This document shows positions 45,901-58,690 of a DNA stretch of 64,000 nucleotides, in pieces; within the stretch, counting starts at the first letter, position 1, and each line of letters opens with the position of its first letter. Source of the stretch: Solea solea (lineage: Eukaryota > Chordata > Actinopteri > Pleuronectiformes > Soleidae). The notes beneath the pieces are model-generated. The model ran no database searches, was not told where the DNA came from, and saw nothing but the letters and a program-made list of their open reading frames with translations. A program made the translations under genes and the position numbers. The stretch lies in contig NC_081139.1 in the NCBI RefSeq assembly GCF_958295425.1, forward strand, positions 24,162,888 through 24,226,887, read 5' to 3'.

Positions 45901-47580
45901 TAGGGAAATAACGCATGAGGTACTGAAAAAAAGGAGGATGCACCAGTTCAGTCCCCAGTTTGGAACGCAGACTCGTCTCTGTCATAATCTGAAGGTCCTG
46001 AAAGCAAACATTAACAGTGCGTAATTGATTGGAAACAAATTTTCAAATCAAACCAGTCTTGAGTCCAAATCTGAAGAATGAACAGATTTGTGATGGCATT
46101 ATTACATCCCTGTTTACCTAACACCAGTGATCTGCTCAGTGTTTAACATAACAACAGATTTAGTCATCAAATTAACAAAATGTAAACGGGTGTTCACAGC
46201 TGACTGACATTTGAGCTTGTGTCTCTTGTGTCTCACTAGATTCACATGTTCATACATTGAACTCATTTGAGACTAAAGTGATTAATTAAGACCTAAAGGC
46301 ATGACAAGCCCCTTCAAAATGTGACAATAATATGAGCTGTACAAAAATGCCACTGCAGAACCTCCCCTTGCGTCTTGCTTGAAACACTTAGAAATTCTAG
46401 TTTCTTCACTTCTTGCAAAAGGGAAGATCTGTGACAACACTTTCTGAGAAAGACATATAACTTTGCGGTGACCTCACTAATAGCAAAACTTTGCCGTTGT
46501 TTGTGTGGTGTCAGGGGAATGAGTCGTCAGGGGCTGAGGTCGACAGCGAGCCAAGTGCCTGAACGTGGCTCTCTGCTGCTTTGATGGATGTAGGGAAGAA
46601 TACAATGAAGTGATGGTGGAGAAAAACTCCTTCACCATACTATACACCCTCTCCTTTTACTCTCAGTTACCCTATAATGGAGGGTACTTTCAAAGACAGC
46701 AAAGCCACAATATGACATCAGAATTGAGTCACAGTGGGGGGAAAATCAGTAGATGGAAGAAAAAAAAAGGGAAGAACCAAAAAAATGAGAGGAAGCAGAA
46801 TGAACTGCCAGTGATGTGGGTTGGTCAGGCATCAACCCAGAGCCTGAGATGCAACATAGGAAAGCAGGAGGTGGAGAAGTGATTGTAGAGGAGCGAAAAA
46901 AAAGCAAGGGAAGGAATCAATATTTCCACGACGTGGCCACTCAAGCCACTGCCAATGACAGCAAACATCATGAAAAGATATGGGAGCAGGGAAGGAGGAA
47001 GAAATGAAAAAGATAAGAAGAGAACAGTAAAGTAAATGACATCTGAAGCTATTTCCTCCAGGGCCCTGCCTAGTGTCGAGCCTCCAGAACTCTGCAGAGT
47101 TATGGGCAGAGTTAAATTTCTATTAGCTCTGAGAGAAATTTAAGTTCTCTGTCTCTGGAGGGAGACAAACCCCCCACAACCCCCCAACCCCCCCATTGTC
47201 ATGTGACAGATGTCAACAGCGCAACCTTAAAGTGAGTCACAAGGTCCACCACTAAATAGTTACTGTCAGAGGAAATGGTTTAACGTAGACGGAGGACATT
47301 TAAGAGCATGATGTCTTAATTTAAGACGGAAAGCTTCCGAAGTTTTAGAGCAAGCAAATTGTGCACATAGGTCAAAAGAGATATCAAATGTTGATGAGAG
47401 ACTTTATTGCTCGAAGTCAGTGACACGTGACCGCGGGCACAGAGATAGTGATGGTAGTAATAATAATAGCTGTGGATGCCTCCTCTGAACATCTTTACCA
47501 AAAAGAGATACATGATTCATGTTGCCTGAGTAAGAATATTGCCAGAAGCCTCATGATAAAACTGAGTCTCTCGCTCTCTG
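42948..47580. other. Mostly unique noncoding stretch
   Basis: No gene. A TG-rich run lies at 45842-45869, a 14-bp palindrome AACTCTGCAGAGTT at 47088-47101 and a 10-bp inverted repeat at 47112-47121/47134-47143. Parts near 43.9-44.3 kb look unique and balanced but have no strong motif cluster. Confidence 0.5.
45842..45869. repeat. (TG)n microsatellite with CG interruptions
   Basis: TGTGTGCGTGTGCGTGTGTG pattern. Confidence 0.9.
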
Positions 47581-47601
47581 TATATATATGTATATGCATA
47601 T

Positions 47602-47635
<34 letters not shown>

Positions 47636-47662
47636 GTGTGTGTGTATATATTTTTTTATATA

Positions 47663-47721
<59 letters not shown>
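47581..47721. repeat. Long compound TA/GT microsatellite
   Basis: About 140 bp of TATATA interspersed with TATATG, GTGTGT and a short T run. Both strands are open in several frames only because the repeat lacks stops there, which accounts for the Tyr/Ile-rich frames over it. Confidence 0.97.
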
Positions 47722-47724
<3 letters not shown>

Positions 47725-48157
47725 GCATTAAAATATTGGAATATCTTCAAAGATTTTACACTGGCTCCAACCCCGATTAGTGTGGCCATTAACACCTTTA
47801 TGTTGAAATTGGCTGCTGTATATAAAAAAAGGTCTATCTTGCCAGATTTATGTTCTAGCACAACAAGCTTGAGCATTACATACAGTACACATGTTGTATA
47901 CGAGTTTATCTCATTGGGAGCTTGGTAAGATACAGGACCATGATTCCAATGTTAAATGCCAAAAGAAATCAGTAATTTATGAATATAAGACCATCATTTT
48001 GATAAAACAGCACGTTTGCACACTGCTGTATTTTTTTCCATTTGTACAGATACATATTTGAAGTCTGTATTCAATACAGTATACTTGTGTAGTAGTGAAT
48101 ATATTAAAATGTCTTTATTTTTGTAAATATATTTTACTACAGTGCTGTTAGTGTCTG
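47722..48157. other. Noncoding stretch, nothing recognised
   Basis: AT-rich, no gene or repeat identity. Confidence 0.5.
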
Positions 48158-48394
48158 TAAGGTGGGTCAGTGGGACATCCTCCAATTGGAAGGGCGGAGG
48201 TTCTATCCCCACGCCCTAATTCTACATGCTAATATGTCCTTGGCAAAAAAAAGTTCTATTCTTTTCTAATAAATTGGAAGGGGTTGCATCAGGAAGGGAA
48301 TCTGGTGTAAAATCTATGCTAATTTAACAACACTGATAAGAAATATCTGCTGTGGTGACCCCTAAGGGAGCAGCCGAAAGACCAAAAAAAAAAG
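48158..48394 (+). mobile_element. tRNA-derived SINE with RTE-type tail
   Basis: The head GGTGGGTCAGTGGGACATCC and GGAGGTTCTATCCC are eroded A-box and B-box positions. The body contains TGCATCAGGAAGGGAATCTG. The 3' end CTGTGGTGACCCCTAAGGGA then GCAGCCGAAAG, before an A run, is the same tail as on RTE LINEs, including the fragment at 33761-34128. RTE machinery therefore probably mobilised it. Confidence 0.75.
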
Positions 48395-48691
48395 TGTCTG
48401 TATCTGCATATGTATGAATGTGTTTTTACAGTTGCATACATGCATTAGCATGTGTTCATTTATTTATGTGTATTTTACATGGTGTGTATTTTTTTTGTCA
48501 CTTGTTCCTCCTGCTACAGTGGATTCAGATTTTTTTTTTTTTTTCCCCATTAGTGTTTTGCATACTTAATTGGCACTGAACCACTTCTGCTTCTGTGTTA
48601 CCATTAGTTTGACAGCACTGTGTATCCAGGAGCCACACAAGCACTGAATTTGTGTTCATCTGTGTGGTACTACAGTGAGTCTAAGCTCCCC

Positions 48692-48723
<32 letters not shown>

Positions 48724-48946
48724 GCTGTGTACCTTCCATATACTATACTTTATATCTCTTACTTTGTAGTACCCTGCATGCAGCATTAACAGTTGCTGCT
48801 TACAATGGACTAAACAGTTTGTTGTTGTTGTTGTTTAAACTAGGTCATTAGATATTTGCTGCTCTACATTACCCCAAACATTCTGTACATATTTTTGCCA
48901 AACGAGAGTATAGGACTGATTTCCTTGTTTGGCGCAATAGTAGTTA
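48395..48946. other. Noncoding stretch with TTG repeats
   Basis: Two TTG arrays are present (48692-48724 listed; a shorter one at 48820-48835). A T run lies at 48530-48544. Confidence 0.6.
48692..48724. repeat. (TTG)n trinucleotide repeat
   Basis: Uninterrupted TTG array of about 11 units. Confidence 0.95.
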
Positions 48947-50130
48947 GGGTTGAGCCGATGCAATACTTGGTATCACTGGATCAGATATCGGAAACAAAAA
49001 AATCCAAACAATAAAAATCAATTCCAATGACATTGTTTACATGGATGCAAAATGAATTGATCAGATTGTGGTGTGCATGCACATCAAGTTGTCTAATTCT
49101 AGAGCAGAGTAGAAGCAGACGAAGAAGCTTCACTTCTGCTTCTATTGAAAAAAAAATGTGTCTGCTTTTTGGAAAGGAATTTTCATGCTTTTTTCCAGCA
49201 GTAACGTTTACATTTACATGGATCAGACACGTTATTCTGTCCTGGCTGATACAAAGTGTATTGTTAGACACATAGCGAACATTCAAATTGAGTGTTTTCT
49301 TTACTGAAATCCTGATTGTTTTCTTTTTTGTAAAATACAGTATAAAATAAGCATGTTACAGTCAAATATGTATTTATATAACACAGCATATTTACAATAT
49401 TCTTCACTCAAAGAACACAAGCAAATGAGCTAAATAAAACAGGCTGTAAATCATAAATAAGGCTTAACACTAATATAATTAGCCCTGTTAAACCCGTGCT
49501 AGGGGTTAGCATCGCGATTAGCGTTTAGCTTTAGCGATTAGCATTAGCCCGACCCTAACTGAAAATAAAGCTTCTAACAACAGTAGTAGAACATCTACAC
49601 ATGTTTTAACAACTTAAACAACTATGAGTGACCATACTCACTGATGGATGAACAAATAACTGGTGGAGTGGTGGAGCATTCAGTCTACATGTGCATGTAC
49701 TGTTGATCTCCTTAAAAACGCAATGGTTCAAATCACCACCAGATGTCGCTGCATAACATTAACAACTGACACTGACAGGAGTCAGAACACACGTGATAGC
49801 ACCAACCCAGGATGTCATGGTTGGATCTGATGAACACTGAACCAGATGACAATCAAATATGTTTCAGAATGGGTCAGAGTTTTCAGAAATATTGTATTCT
49901 TGTCGGGCTTTTATTTCAAATACTTGGATCGATGTAAACTGCTTAACGGATTCATGTTATGGCTGTTTATTTCCTCTTTGTGGTAGCAGAATATTTATCA
50001 CACAGCTGAAGAACCATGTCTTTGAAATTGCTTGAAATGACTGTACATGGTAAATAAGCACAAATGTTATGTTAACAGCTTTGTTGTTTAAAAGGTGTAA
50101 AATATCGGACTGATTGGTATTGGGAGAGGG
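48947..50130. mobile_element. Possible large TIR element (weak)
   Basis: GAGCCGATGCAATACTTGGT and CAGATATCGG at the left, and AATATCGGACTGATTGGTAT at the right, are loosely inverted and resemble ends of a fish repeat with CGATA and GGTATCGG words. The interior is AT-rich and noncoding, with a TTAGC-rich patch at 49505-49550. Ends and target site are not resolved. Confidence 0.3.
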
Positions 50131-50353
50131 GATCCTAGACTCTGGGGGGCCCCAGGCAAAGAAGCTAATAGGGGCCCTTCACCATCCCTCCTTCATCACC
50201 CGTACATCCTAAAGCCTCATAACAATGCAATCAGTTCTTTTGGTGAAGGGTTCATTGTAGTCAGTGTAGGACGTGGCTCATGTTGGTCAGTGTGTTTTTC
50301 TCACCAATCCACCTGTCAGAAGGAGGTAACAGTGGTGGGCTGCATATTACTAT

Positions 50354-50373
50354 TATATATATATATATATATA
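50354..50373. repeat. (AT)n microsatellite
   Basis: Uninterrupted AT repeat. Confidence 0.9.
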
Positions 50374-51330
50374 CCTGATAGTGATCAATGTGCAGCAAGC
50401 AACAAAGTAAAGTCTTTCCATTTAAATTCATCTCTCGATGTTGAATGTTTCTAAGAGGCACGAAAAAATATATATTTAAAAGTAAACAATAGTTGTTTTT
50501 TATAAATGAATCATTATTGATGCAGCTGTGTCGTCTGTGGGATCCCATGAAATGAGACAATAAAGACAGCCTCAATGGAACACAAGAGTTGTTACAAATT
50601 TGGAGACAAATCAAATGAAAATGTCCTCTTCTTTTTTTTTTTCTTAAAATCCTCCTCTGTTATAACCACCTGCCTTTCACTAAGCATCCCAATTCTCCAA
50701 CTAAATAAAGCTAATGCCTCAACACAGATGGTACCATACATGCACAAATAATTCTGTTGTTGCCTCTGCTGGTTTTCCACTGCATTTTATGTAATAGAGG
50801 GGGCTGACGTTGATGGAGAAGGTGATTTTAGGCTGTGCCGTTAGCAGCAGAGAGATAGAATATCTTCCTAAGGCCTACGGATAGCACTTTTTATGAGCTG
50901 TTCATTGCTAGAACTACATCAACCTGTCCAAGGCTACCATAGCACCAGGGTCTTTAACGCCCTGTCTCCATTACCCACTTCTATCATTTCCTTTATCATA
51001 TAGGCTTGGTTGTTTTTTTTCTTTGTGTGTGTTTGTGTAGTTTCACAGAGCAAAAAAAAGACATGTATTAGAGTAGACAAATGAGATAAATTGGAGAGTG
51101 CTGCTTGTAATTGGTTTGCCTTTTATGCTAAAAGAGATGACCATAGCAAATGGCCTGTATAAAACAAATGAGGCGGTCGTCATAACAACACACAGGCACA
51201 AAGTATGTACACACACTTACAGATGTACTCACGCACATACTGATGTGACATAAAACAAGGGCAGAGGGAAGACAACTGCTTTAATATTCAAGTGCATTGT
51301 GGTCAGCCTGTGCAGCTTCACATTCCCACG

Positions 51331-51369
51331 CACACACACACACGCACACACACACACACACACACACAC
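51331..51369. repeat. (CA)n microsatellite
   Basis: CA repeat with a single CG interruption. Confidence 0.95.
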
Positions 51370-51768
51370 TCAGTCATCCTTTAAATGGAGATCAGCAGTC
51401 AGTTTTGGCATTTAACATTACCATGGGCTCTTCCTGCTTCATATAACCCTGCCATAACCTCACAACCACCCACTAACCATCATCACAGTGCTCTGCTCGA
51501 TAACTCCAGATCACTATATCAGTAATATTTCACCCTGTGACCAACACACATCCATGATAAAGCGGGCTTAGATAAAAGGAAGTGGTAGAGGGAATGCTTT
51601 ATCAACAGCAGAGCCAAATTATTGCAATCAGATTTTATTCACAGCTCAACTGCTAGACAAATTGTAGCTCATGCCGTTTGCCATGGGTCAGGGCACTGCA
51701 TAATTTCATTTTAATAAGTCGTTTTCCAGGTTGGGATGACACTACAACACACAAGTGCACATGCTTGA

Positions 51769-51794
51769 ACACACACACACACACACACACACAC
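51769..51794. repeat. (AC)n microsatellite
   Basis: Uninterrupted AC repeat. Confidence 0.95.
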
Positions 51795-52689
51795 TTACGC
51801 ACCGACGTGTCATCACCTTCTGTGTGACCATGACTTGGAGGTTCATATTTTATGGAGTGTAAGAATTGGATACACCACCAGGAAACTTGAAAGCGTCTCC
51901 AGTCTCGGAGAATAGAACAGAATGGAAACATGAGTAAAAAGGTTATGCAATATTCTTTGTCTGCTTTGTCTGTGTTTTTATTTGCTTAATCAATCATCAG
52001 TAAAAAAAAAAGCACAATGCCGTGGAGTCAAATATGTATTTTGAAAACTTGCTTTTTTTAACCTTTTGGCTTATCGCTATTTTATATAACATGTTCTTAT
52101 TCACAAAGTTGAAAGCAAAATGTAGTTGTGTAACTCTAGTTGAGAATAGTCTGTAAGAATGTGTGATATCTAAAGGTGAGACTGCACAATGCAACAAACG
52201 TTCCCAGTTCAGGGAATCACAGTGGCCTTTGCATACTAGAAAACAGTTTTTTAGAAAAGCTTCTGCTTTAATTATGTAAGCTCTGACGACTGTTTGCCGT
52301 TCGGAATGCTGTAGAAACAATGGCAGTGCAAAATGGCCGCCTCTTTAAAGTAAAGCCTTTGCCCAAAGTACTTATTACTTATAAAAGGCTTATTCTAAGG
52401 CCACAAAAACGTAAAGATTTGTATTTTAAAGTGCTAATAAAGTTATACAAAGATAATTATGGCTATTATATGCACTTTCTGCCAATAAACCCTCTTTTTC
52501 ATTGACCGTTATATCTTCCATACAATTGTTTTTGTTATTTTTTTTATTATTATTTAATAGACTGAAAAATAAGGATTTTCACTACATGTACTCCTCAGCA
52601 GCAATGAAAAGCAGAATACCAAATTATGTTGGTTCAGAAACTTTGCCAGGATTCTATCTTGGGGCATGTGATTTAATTTTTTTTTTTTT

Positions 52690-52990
52690 AGAGAGATTAC
52701 TGTGCACCCATCTGTTCCATTACAATTCTCCACAAGGTGCGAGTCGAGGCAAATAGATTGGATTAATATATATCTGGGCAAATAAACAACTTGTGCCTTG
52801 GGGGGCTTTTGCAGCATTTCTTCAGAACTCCTCAGGAATCAAAGGCGCCAATATCAACGACTGCCATGTGGAATAACATCAGGCGCTCATGAAAATGCAA
52901 GTCCCATTCATATCAACATCAAGAGGAGACCTGCGAGAGTTACCATGTCAGCGATGAGATGTACAGTCAAATCAAATTCCTGGTGCTGAT
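52690..52990. other. Candidate conserved noncoding block
   Basis: Unique sequence bounded by a T run (to 52690) and an A run (from 52998). It contains GATTGGATTAATATATATCT near 52757, a FOX-like GCAAATAAACAAC near 52779, and CAGGCGCTCATGAAAATGCA near 52880. The balanced composition and clustered cores give it one of the strongest enhancer-like textures in the window. Confidence 0.4.
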
Positions 52991-55797
52991 GCTGCTGCAA
53001 AAAAAAAAAACAACTTCTAAATAGACCATAAATTCTTGATAAAAATGTGCGCTGGATTCAAAGGCTGCTGTTGCACTGGCTGTCTGTCATGTTCATAACT
53101 GGGTCTTTGAAGTCGGCTGTCAGTGATCGATGCTGAACCATCTTCAGAGGTGTGTCAGTGCTCTCCCCTCCTGGGCCTTTAAGTTACCCTGCAGCGGACG
53201 GATTTTGGGGTGATGCTCATTCAGTGTGCAGCTCTGGAGATATCGGTCTGGTCGAGATAAGTTTGAGTAAAGTCTAGCCATACTCAAAGAAAGAATTGTG
53301 CTTTGGAGGTGTTTTGAGTGTGGTGCAAAGCGCAGGGTTTTGTAATGTACTGTAATTGTCGCAGTTACTTTTTATCATACCTTTGTGAGTACAGGGAAAA
53401 GCAACACACCAGAGCTCATCACACCAACAGTACCCAGTAATATACACTTATCTGGCCTAGGATTCTAGTTCCCAATTGTCTACTGTGGAATATTTTGAAT
53501 TGCATGCAGTATCAGAAAGTAAAAAGAGCATTTGATCCTTGAGAGAGAGGGTGATACGGTCAGCACAGTAAAAACCTGACATCCAGCAAAAATACCTCCA
53601 AATCAGGAAGCTACAGTCCAGAGTGAGGTAGTGGAGATAGCAGCAGAACTACAGATACAGCTGGTAAGTAAGAGAGCAATGGCCCTCAACCTGAATGGAG
53701 AGCCCCAGGACTAGAAGATAGGCCCACAGCAGTAGAAACATTTGTGACAAAATGGCTAACATTATCTTTTAATTAGATTCCCACTGTTTACTAGCTTGTT
53801 TGTACTCTCATTTATACATTACCTGATAAGGGTTTTTTTTCCTCTCTCTCTTTTATCTCATGTATAGGGGTTATAGGATTTGAAGGTGGTGGTGATGTAG
53901 AGATGGTGAAGCTGCAATGCTCCTGCCACATTTCTCTAATACAGCTCAACTTTTTCCTTCCGCGCAACTTCCCAACTAAGTAACTGAGTGATAACTTTAG
54001 GACAACTCAGATGATTTTTTTTGAAACCGTTTAAATGTTCCAAAAGAGGGAACGTCAGAGACAGCAGAAGGCAGGCAATTGATCTTTCAGAGCAGCAGCA
54101 GCATATGTGGGCGGTAGAACTTCACAAATTAACTCCTCTGGTTCATATGAAATATTCTATAATGTGATGCATGGACACATACATCAGTTTAATGGAAGAT
54201 GCAAATTTCCTCATTAAAAACTGAAGCATGAGTCCCTCTTAAATAGAGTCAATCCATAATTAGCTTGTTCCCCTCACTGGACCTGAGGCATTTACTATAG
54301 TACTGTCTGAGGCCAACAAGCTCACTTAGCCTCTGTCTAAATGCCCTGTATAATATTGTAAATGTTGCAAAGTTGGTAAGTTATACTTTCAAAAACACTA
54401 TATAGCGATTTAAATGAAGTATTGTATTTGGAGGAGTAAGTGCTCCATGTGGTGACAGTTTTCAGCTCTCCTGTGTTTTGACTTTTTTCCTTTCATCTGA
54501 GCCAGAGCCATTATCACCACTTCACCTGTGTCATAGCACTTATTATTTCAGATATTACGAGAGGGCGAAGCCTTTCCCAAGATGAGAATACAATTTCAAA
54601 TCTGCTTAAAAAAACACAAAAAGTCGTGTTTTTATAGCCTGCAATATTAGAATGTGAGTCACTTCTGCCTCTGCTCTTTCTCTTGTTCCTGACACTCGAG
54701 CTTTATGCTGATTCCACGGCCAGTGCTGGATGGCCAACTCAGATGCGCGACTGAAGTTGTTGCCACTACACTGGCTTGAGTATGACTCACAAGTTGTATG
54801 GTCTGTGAAAGGGCTGCGGAACCCCGGTGGGATGTGTAGGTACTGCACGTGCGCCATGAGGGTCATCAAAAATATATTTGAAGGAGGGTTTTTAGTTCAC
54901 AGTTCTCTAATTATACTTCAAATAATACAGTTGTATTTGTAAACAGTCATCACATTGTGGACATCGAATGATAGCTGTCACAACATTTGTTGACTCCTTA
55001 CTTCCATGTCTTCTAACTTATGGAAAACTAAGTTTAAGTTAACTTAAATAACTTGCTTTCCAAAGACAAATAGAGTGATTCAAGTTTGGTGAGAGTTGGG
55101 GAAACATGGGCAGTGGGTCCTCGCCCATGTGGGTGATAAAGCAGGTCTGTTCCGTGATAACATTTATGGAGACAGTTGTTTTGCTCTGGTTGGTGAAACA
55201 AAAATTAATCAACGATGATAAACTCTCTGCAAGCGCCAGGTCAGCAGGACACAACATTTAAGTGCAGATTACAAATGGAAAGTGTGGTAGTTGTATAGCG
55301 CAGAAGTTGCTTTCAAACAGAAGACTAGTCATGCTGCAGCAGTGTGATCACCATTTTGTTTTGTTTTTTTTATGCACTTAATTTCTCCTCTACCTATATT
55401 TCAATAAAGTGAAGGGGAATAATTATGTAGCTGTTCATCAAATCAGGTACTTCTACCTCCCCCTCACTGAAATTTGGATGCTAATTAGACAGCAAAGTTA
55501 ACAGCAATGTTTCAGTTTCTCCAGCAAACTAAATGTATCCTGATACAGCCACGTATTACATCAGCTAGTATGTTTGGAAAGTCAAAGTTCAATTCTACCC
55601 CGAAGCCATGAAAAAAATAGAGCTGTGCTGAATGTCCTGCCTATTTTGAGAGCGAGGTAGAGCTCTCTCCCTCCCTCTCTCTCTTTCCATTTATCCCTCC
55701 CTCATCTCATAGTTCAGGATTGTGACAATTACAAGCGCTATGAACATGTCACTTGTTTGATTTGAATAACAGATGACCACAAAAAAACAACAACCTT
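52991..55797. other. Mostly unique noncoding stretch
   Basis: No gene. Sequence around 54640-54870 is unique and of higher GC, and may be another regulatory block, but has no distinctive motif cluster. CT-rich words lie near 55662-55690. Confidence 0.45.
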
Positions 55798-55899
55798 GCC
55801 ATGGACTGGCAACCTGTCCAGCATGTACCCTCTCCCACTGTCAGCTGGGATTGACTCCAGCGACCCGTGACCCTCATGTGAATGAATGAATTAATTAAT
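55798..55899 (+). repeat. tRNA-headed fish interspersed repeat, 3' fragment
   Basis: CCATGGACTGGCAACCTGTCC-type start, then TGTCAGCTGGGATTGACTCC and GACCCGTGACCCTCATG, ending in an AATGAATGAATTAATT tail. Only the 3' third of the repeat. Confidence 0.7.
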
Positions 55900-57366
55900 G
55901 ACTACAAAAATCCAAACAATTTAGGGTTCATTTAGTTTTTTTGTTTGTTTGGTGGCTTTTTTTTTATTTAACTCCTTGACAACTTTGACTTTTGCAAATA
56001 TTTTCAGAAACAGATAAAATAAGAGACCAGACTTGGAGGTGCCAAAACAAAATGGGCTATTGTTAGTATGTAAATATAAAAAAAACACCACTGCTGGGCC
56101 ACGCCAGAGAGAAACAAGCTCAAACCAAGTGACTTCTCGAATCAAAATCAGCACAGTGACCATATGAAGGACTATTTTTTTTTAACGTTTTTTAACATTA
56201 TAAAACAGATGGGATATGAACATTTTCAACTCAATTTTAGAGTGTTGTACCAAGTACATTATATACACAGTAAACCTCTGATAATTAAACTTTGCGCACA
56301 CACATAAATATCATCCAGAATCCATAAACGTGTTATTGCTTTTTATGTGATCATCTTCCTTTTTTCTTTTAGTTCCAGGACTTCATACAAACATGTCATA
56401 AAACAGAACCAAACTCAGATGTTCCCTCTTTCACTTTAAATATATCTCTCACGATAAAGAAAGACAGTATAAAGTGCCTTAAGCCAGGACATGAGTGACA
56501 AGTGTCAGAAACTGTAATAATACGTAACTACACTTTATCAAACACCCACAACCTGCAACGACCAATATTTGTAAGCGACGTTACAGAAAAACAAGCCCAA
56601 AGTCTCTTATAATAAGCAGACTTGGCAATTATGGCCACATCAGAACTGAACTTCTGTGGACTGGTGTGATCCTGTACTTTTACCTCAGTGGTATAGAATA
56701 TTTATACAAAATGTGTTATTGTTTTTTTCAAAAATGAAGATGTAGATTATGAGCTACAGATAGAGTCATATTCATTTTATAGTCAGTTAATGACATTTTC
56801 ACTGCAGAGCAACAACAATGAGGTAAAAATGGCCCTGAGGTATTCAAAGCACTAACGCCACCCTATACGTTTGTGCTTCTGTTTCAAAGCCGTTCTGGAT
56901 CACTGTTGCATTTTTTTAAAAATTCAACGGAGACAGAAACAAAATCAAACAGATGGTTACTCTTTGCAAATTTAACCAACAGGCTTCCTATTACAGACAA
57001 TGATTATGGGCTATTTACATGTTTTTGTTCAGACTCGTTGAAGCTGCCTCCGTTTACATCTGCTTTGCAGCTTAGTCTGTCTCCCCACAATCTGTTGTGT
57101 GACAGGGGGTGAATGTCCATTTAATAGGGTACTTAAGATCTTGTTGTTTCCTATTTCCTCACTAGTTTTCATCTTTAAGTCATACCCACTTACTTTAAAC
57201 ACTGGTGTGGTGATTTATATTTTTTTTAAATGTAAAGCTTGTTGTTCGGTCTCTGGTGTCATGTATCCACCAAGGAAGAGCACCGAGTCTCCATCCTGTG
57301 CTGACTCTACACTTCTCTATATTTATTTAGTATGTCTTTATTGCTAAGATATGTGGCCACACACAA
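55900..57366. other. Noncoding stretch, nothing recognised
   Basis: AT-rich with short T and A runs. No gene. Confidence 0.5.
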
Positions 57367-57408
57367 TGCATGCATCTTCATACCTGTCAAGGTATGGAGA
57401 TGCATGCA
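57367..57408. repeat. Near-perfect 19-bp hairpin with 4-base loop
   Basis: Left arm TGCATGCATCTTCATACCT (57367-57385), loop GTCA, right arm AGGTATGGAGATGCATGCA (57390-57408). Eighteen of 19 positions are Watson-Crick; the exception (57378/57397) would be a U-G wobble in a plus-strand RNA. The loop is shorter than usual for a microRNA precursor and the stem does not clearly continue outward. Confidence 0.92.
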
Positions 57409-58299
57409 GTATTTGAAATAATGGTTGTGGGTTAATGAAAATGACTCAGGCAACTTGAGTGTGCAGGATGGAGGTTGGCTTTTTGAATGCATTTTATCAT
57501 CCCTTTTATAGCTGTCTGATCCTGCGATGCAAAAAATGTTCCACTCCACCTTTCTTTCACTGACCCTCTCAATAATGAGGAAGGGATGTTTTTCAGTGCA
57601 AATGCTTAAATGAGCCTAGATTTTTAGTTTTCCTTTTTTGTGATAAAATATGTGTATTGAATCACACAGACACACACACACTTTTCATGAAGGATACTAT
57701 TCATCCTTGTCCAGGTCAAGCTTTTCACAGCTTACAAGTGGCAAATCTGTGTGAATTATTTTGCTTTTTTTGGTCAATCTGGGATTCTTTAGTACTATTA
57801 AATAATGCATTTTTCTGCATGTGGTGAGGGGATATAGTGGCTCTTAGCGTGAGCTCCCACCCAATAGGGGGCTCTTCCTGTCAGGGACCAGGTGAGCCGC
57901 CTCTGAGCATGCCTCCGTCGCTGTGGAGGTAACTTTCATGCTCTGCTGGGCAAACATTTTCCAGATCACATTTTTCAATTACACTGAGAGGCAGGTCCCA
58001 CGGGCAACCAAACCCCCAGCAACAACCACCCAACCAAGCACACACACATACACACATGCAGACTAACCTCCTCACCCCCCACCCCCCCTTTGTATGTCAT
58101 TCCCACACACACACACACACACACACCCATCCTCTCATCCACTGCAAATCTTCAAAACACAAACATAACTTCAGTCCTGGTGGAAAGGGCAAAGTACGTT
58201 AACAGAGGAAGATGCAAAGACACACAATGTGAAAAAAGACATACATTTTTTCATCAAAATTAACATTGATCTAAATTAGATTAGCTTAATAAATTATTG
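57409..58299. other. Noncoding stretch with CA/C-rich patches
   Basis: CA-rich words near 58037-58060, C runs near 58074-58088 and the microsatellite at 58104-58126. No gene. Confidence 0.55.
58104..58126. repeat. (CA)n microsatellite
   Basis: Uninterrupted CA repeat. Confidence 0.95.
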
Positions 58300-58690
58300 A
58301 CTAAATGAAACTAAGGTGGTTAATTGTCAATCAACGACCAGGCACGGAACCCTTTGCTCTTAATCTGTCAAGGTCCCTCAAGTTCAGCAGGAGGTGTTTA
58401 TCTCCATGCCACGAAGACTTTGAAGTCTCCTGCTCTGTCTGTTGCCTCGGGCATTTGATGAGATATGAGGAGAGCCTGCCTCATCTGCTTCTTGCTGCTT
58501 GTGTAGCTAATAGTCCAGAAAACACTGCTCCGTGAGGCCACACACTGGCACTTCAAACGATTCATCTTTGGTTGTCACTGAATGAGAGCAAATTCCAACT
58601 CCACAACCACCTTGGCATTCATGATTCAAGGTGCTAATGTAATTGGCAGGCTTTAAAGGTTGCAAATAATTGTGTCTATAAATATATATA
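58300..58690. other. Candidate conserved noncoding block
   Basis: Unique sequence with GGTTAATTGTCAATCAACGA near 58317, GGTGCTAATGTAATTGGCAG near 58630 and GGCTTTAAAGG near 58650. A 76-codon frame (58305-58535) has no recognised domain. Confidence 0.35.

Larger units (their letters stand above)
50131..52689. other. Noncoding stretch with AT and CA microsatellites
   Basis: No gene. Microsatellites at 50354-50373, 51331-51369 and 51769-51794 are listed separately. Confidence 0.55.

Noticed and set aside
47088..47101. 14-bp perfect palindrome AACTCTGCAGAGTT
   Set aside because: About four such palindromes are expected at random in 64 kb.
47427..47928. Tyr/Ile-rich frames on both strands
   Set aside because: They are translations of the TA/GT microsatellite.
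57367..57408. MicroRNA precursor
   Set aside because: The loop is only 4 bases and the stem does not clearly extend beyond 19 bp, which is atypical. Kept only as an unexplained hairpin.
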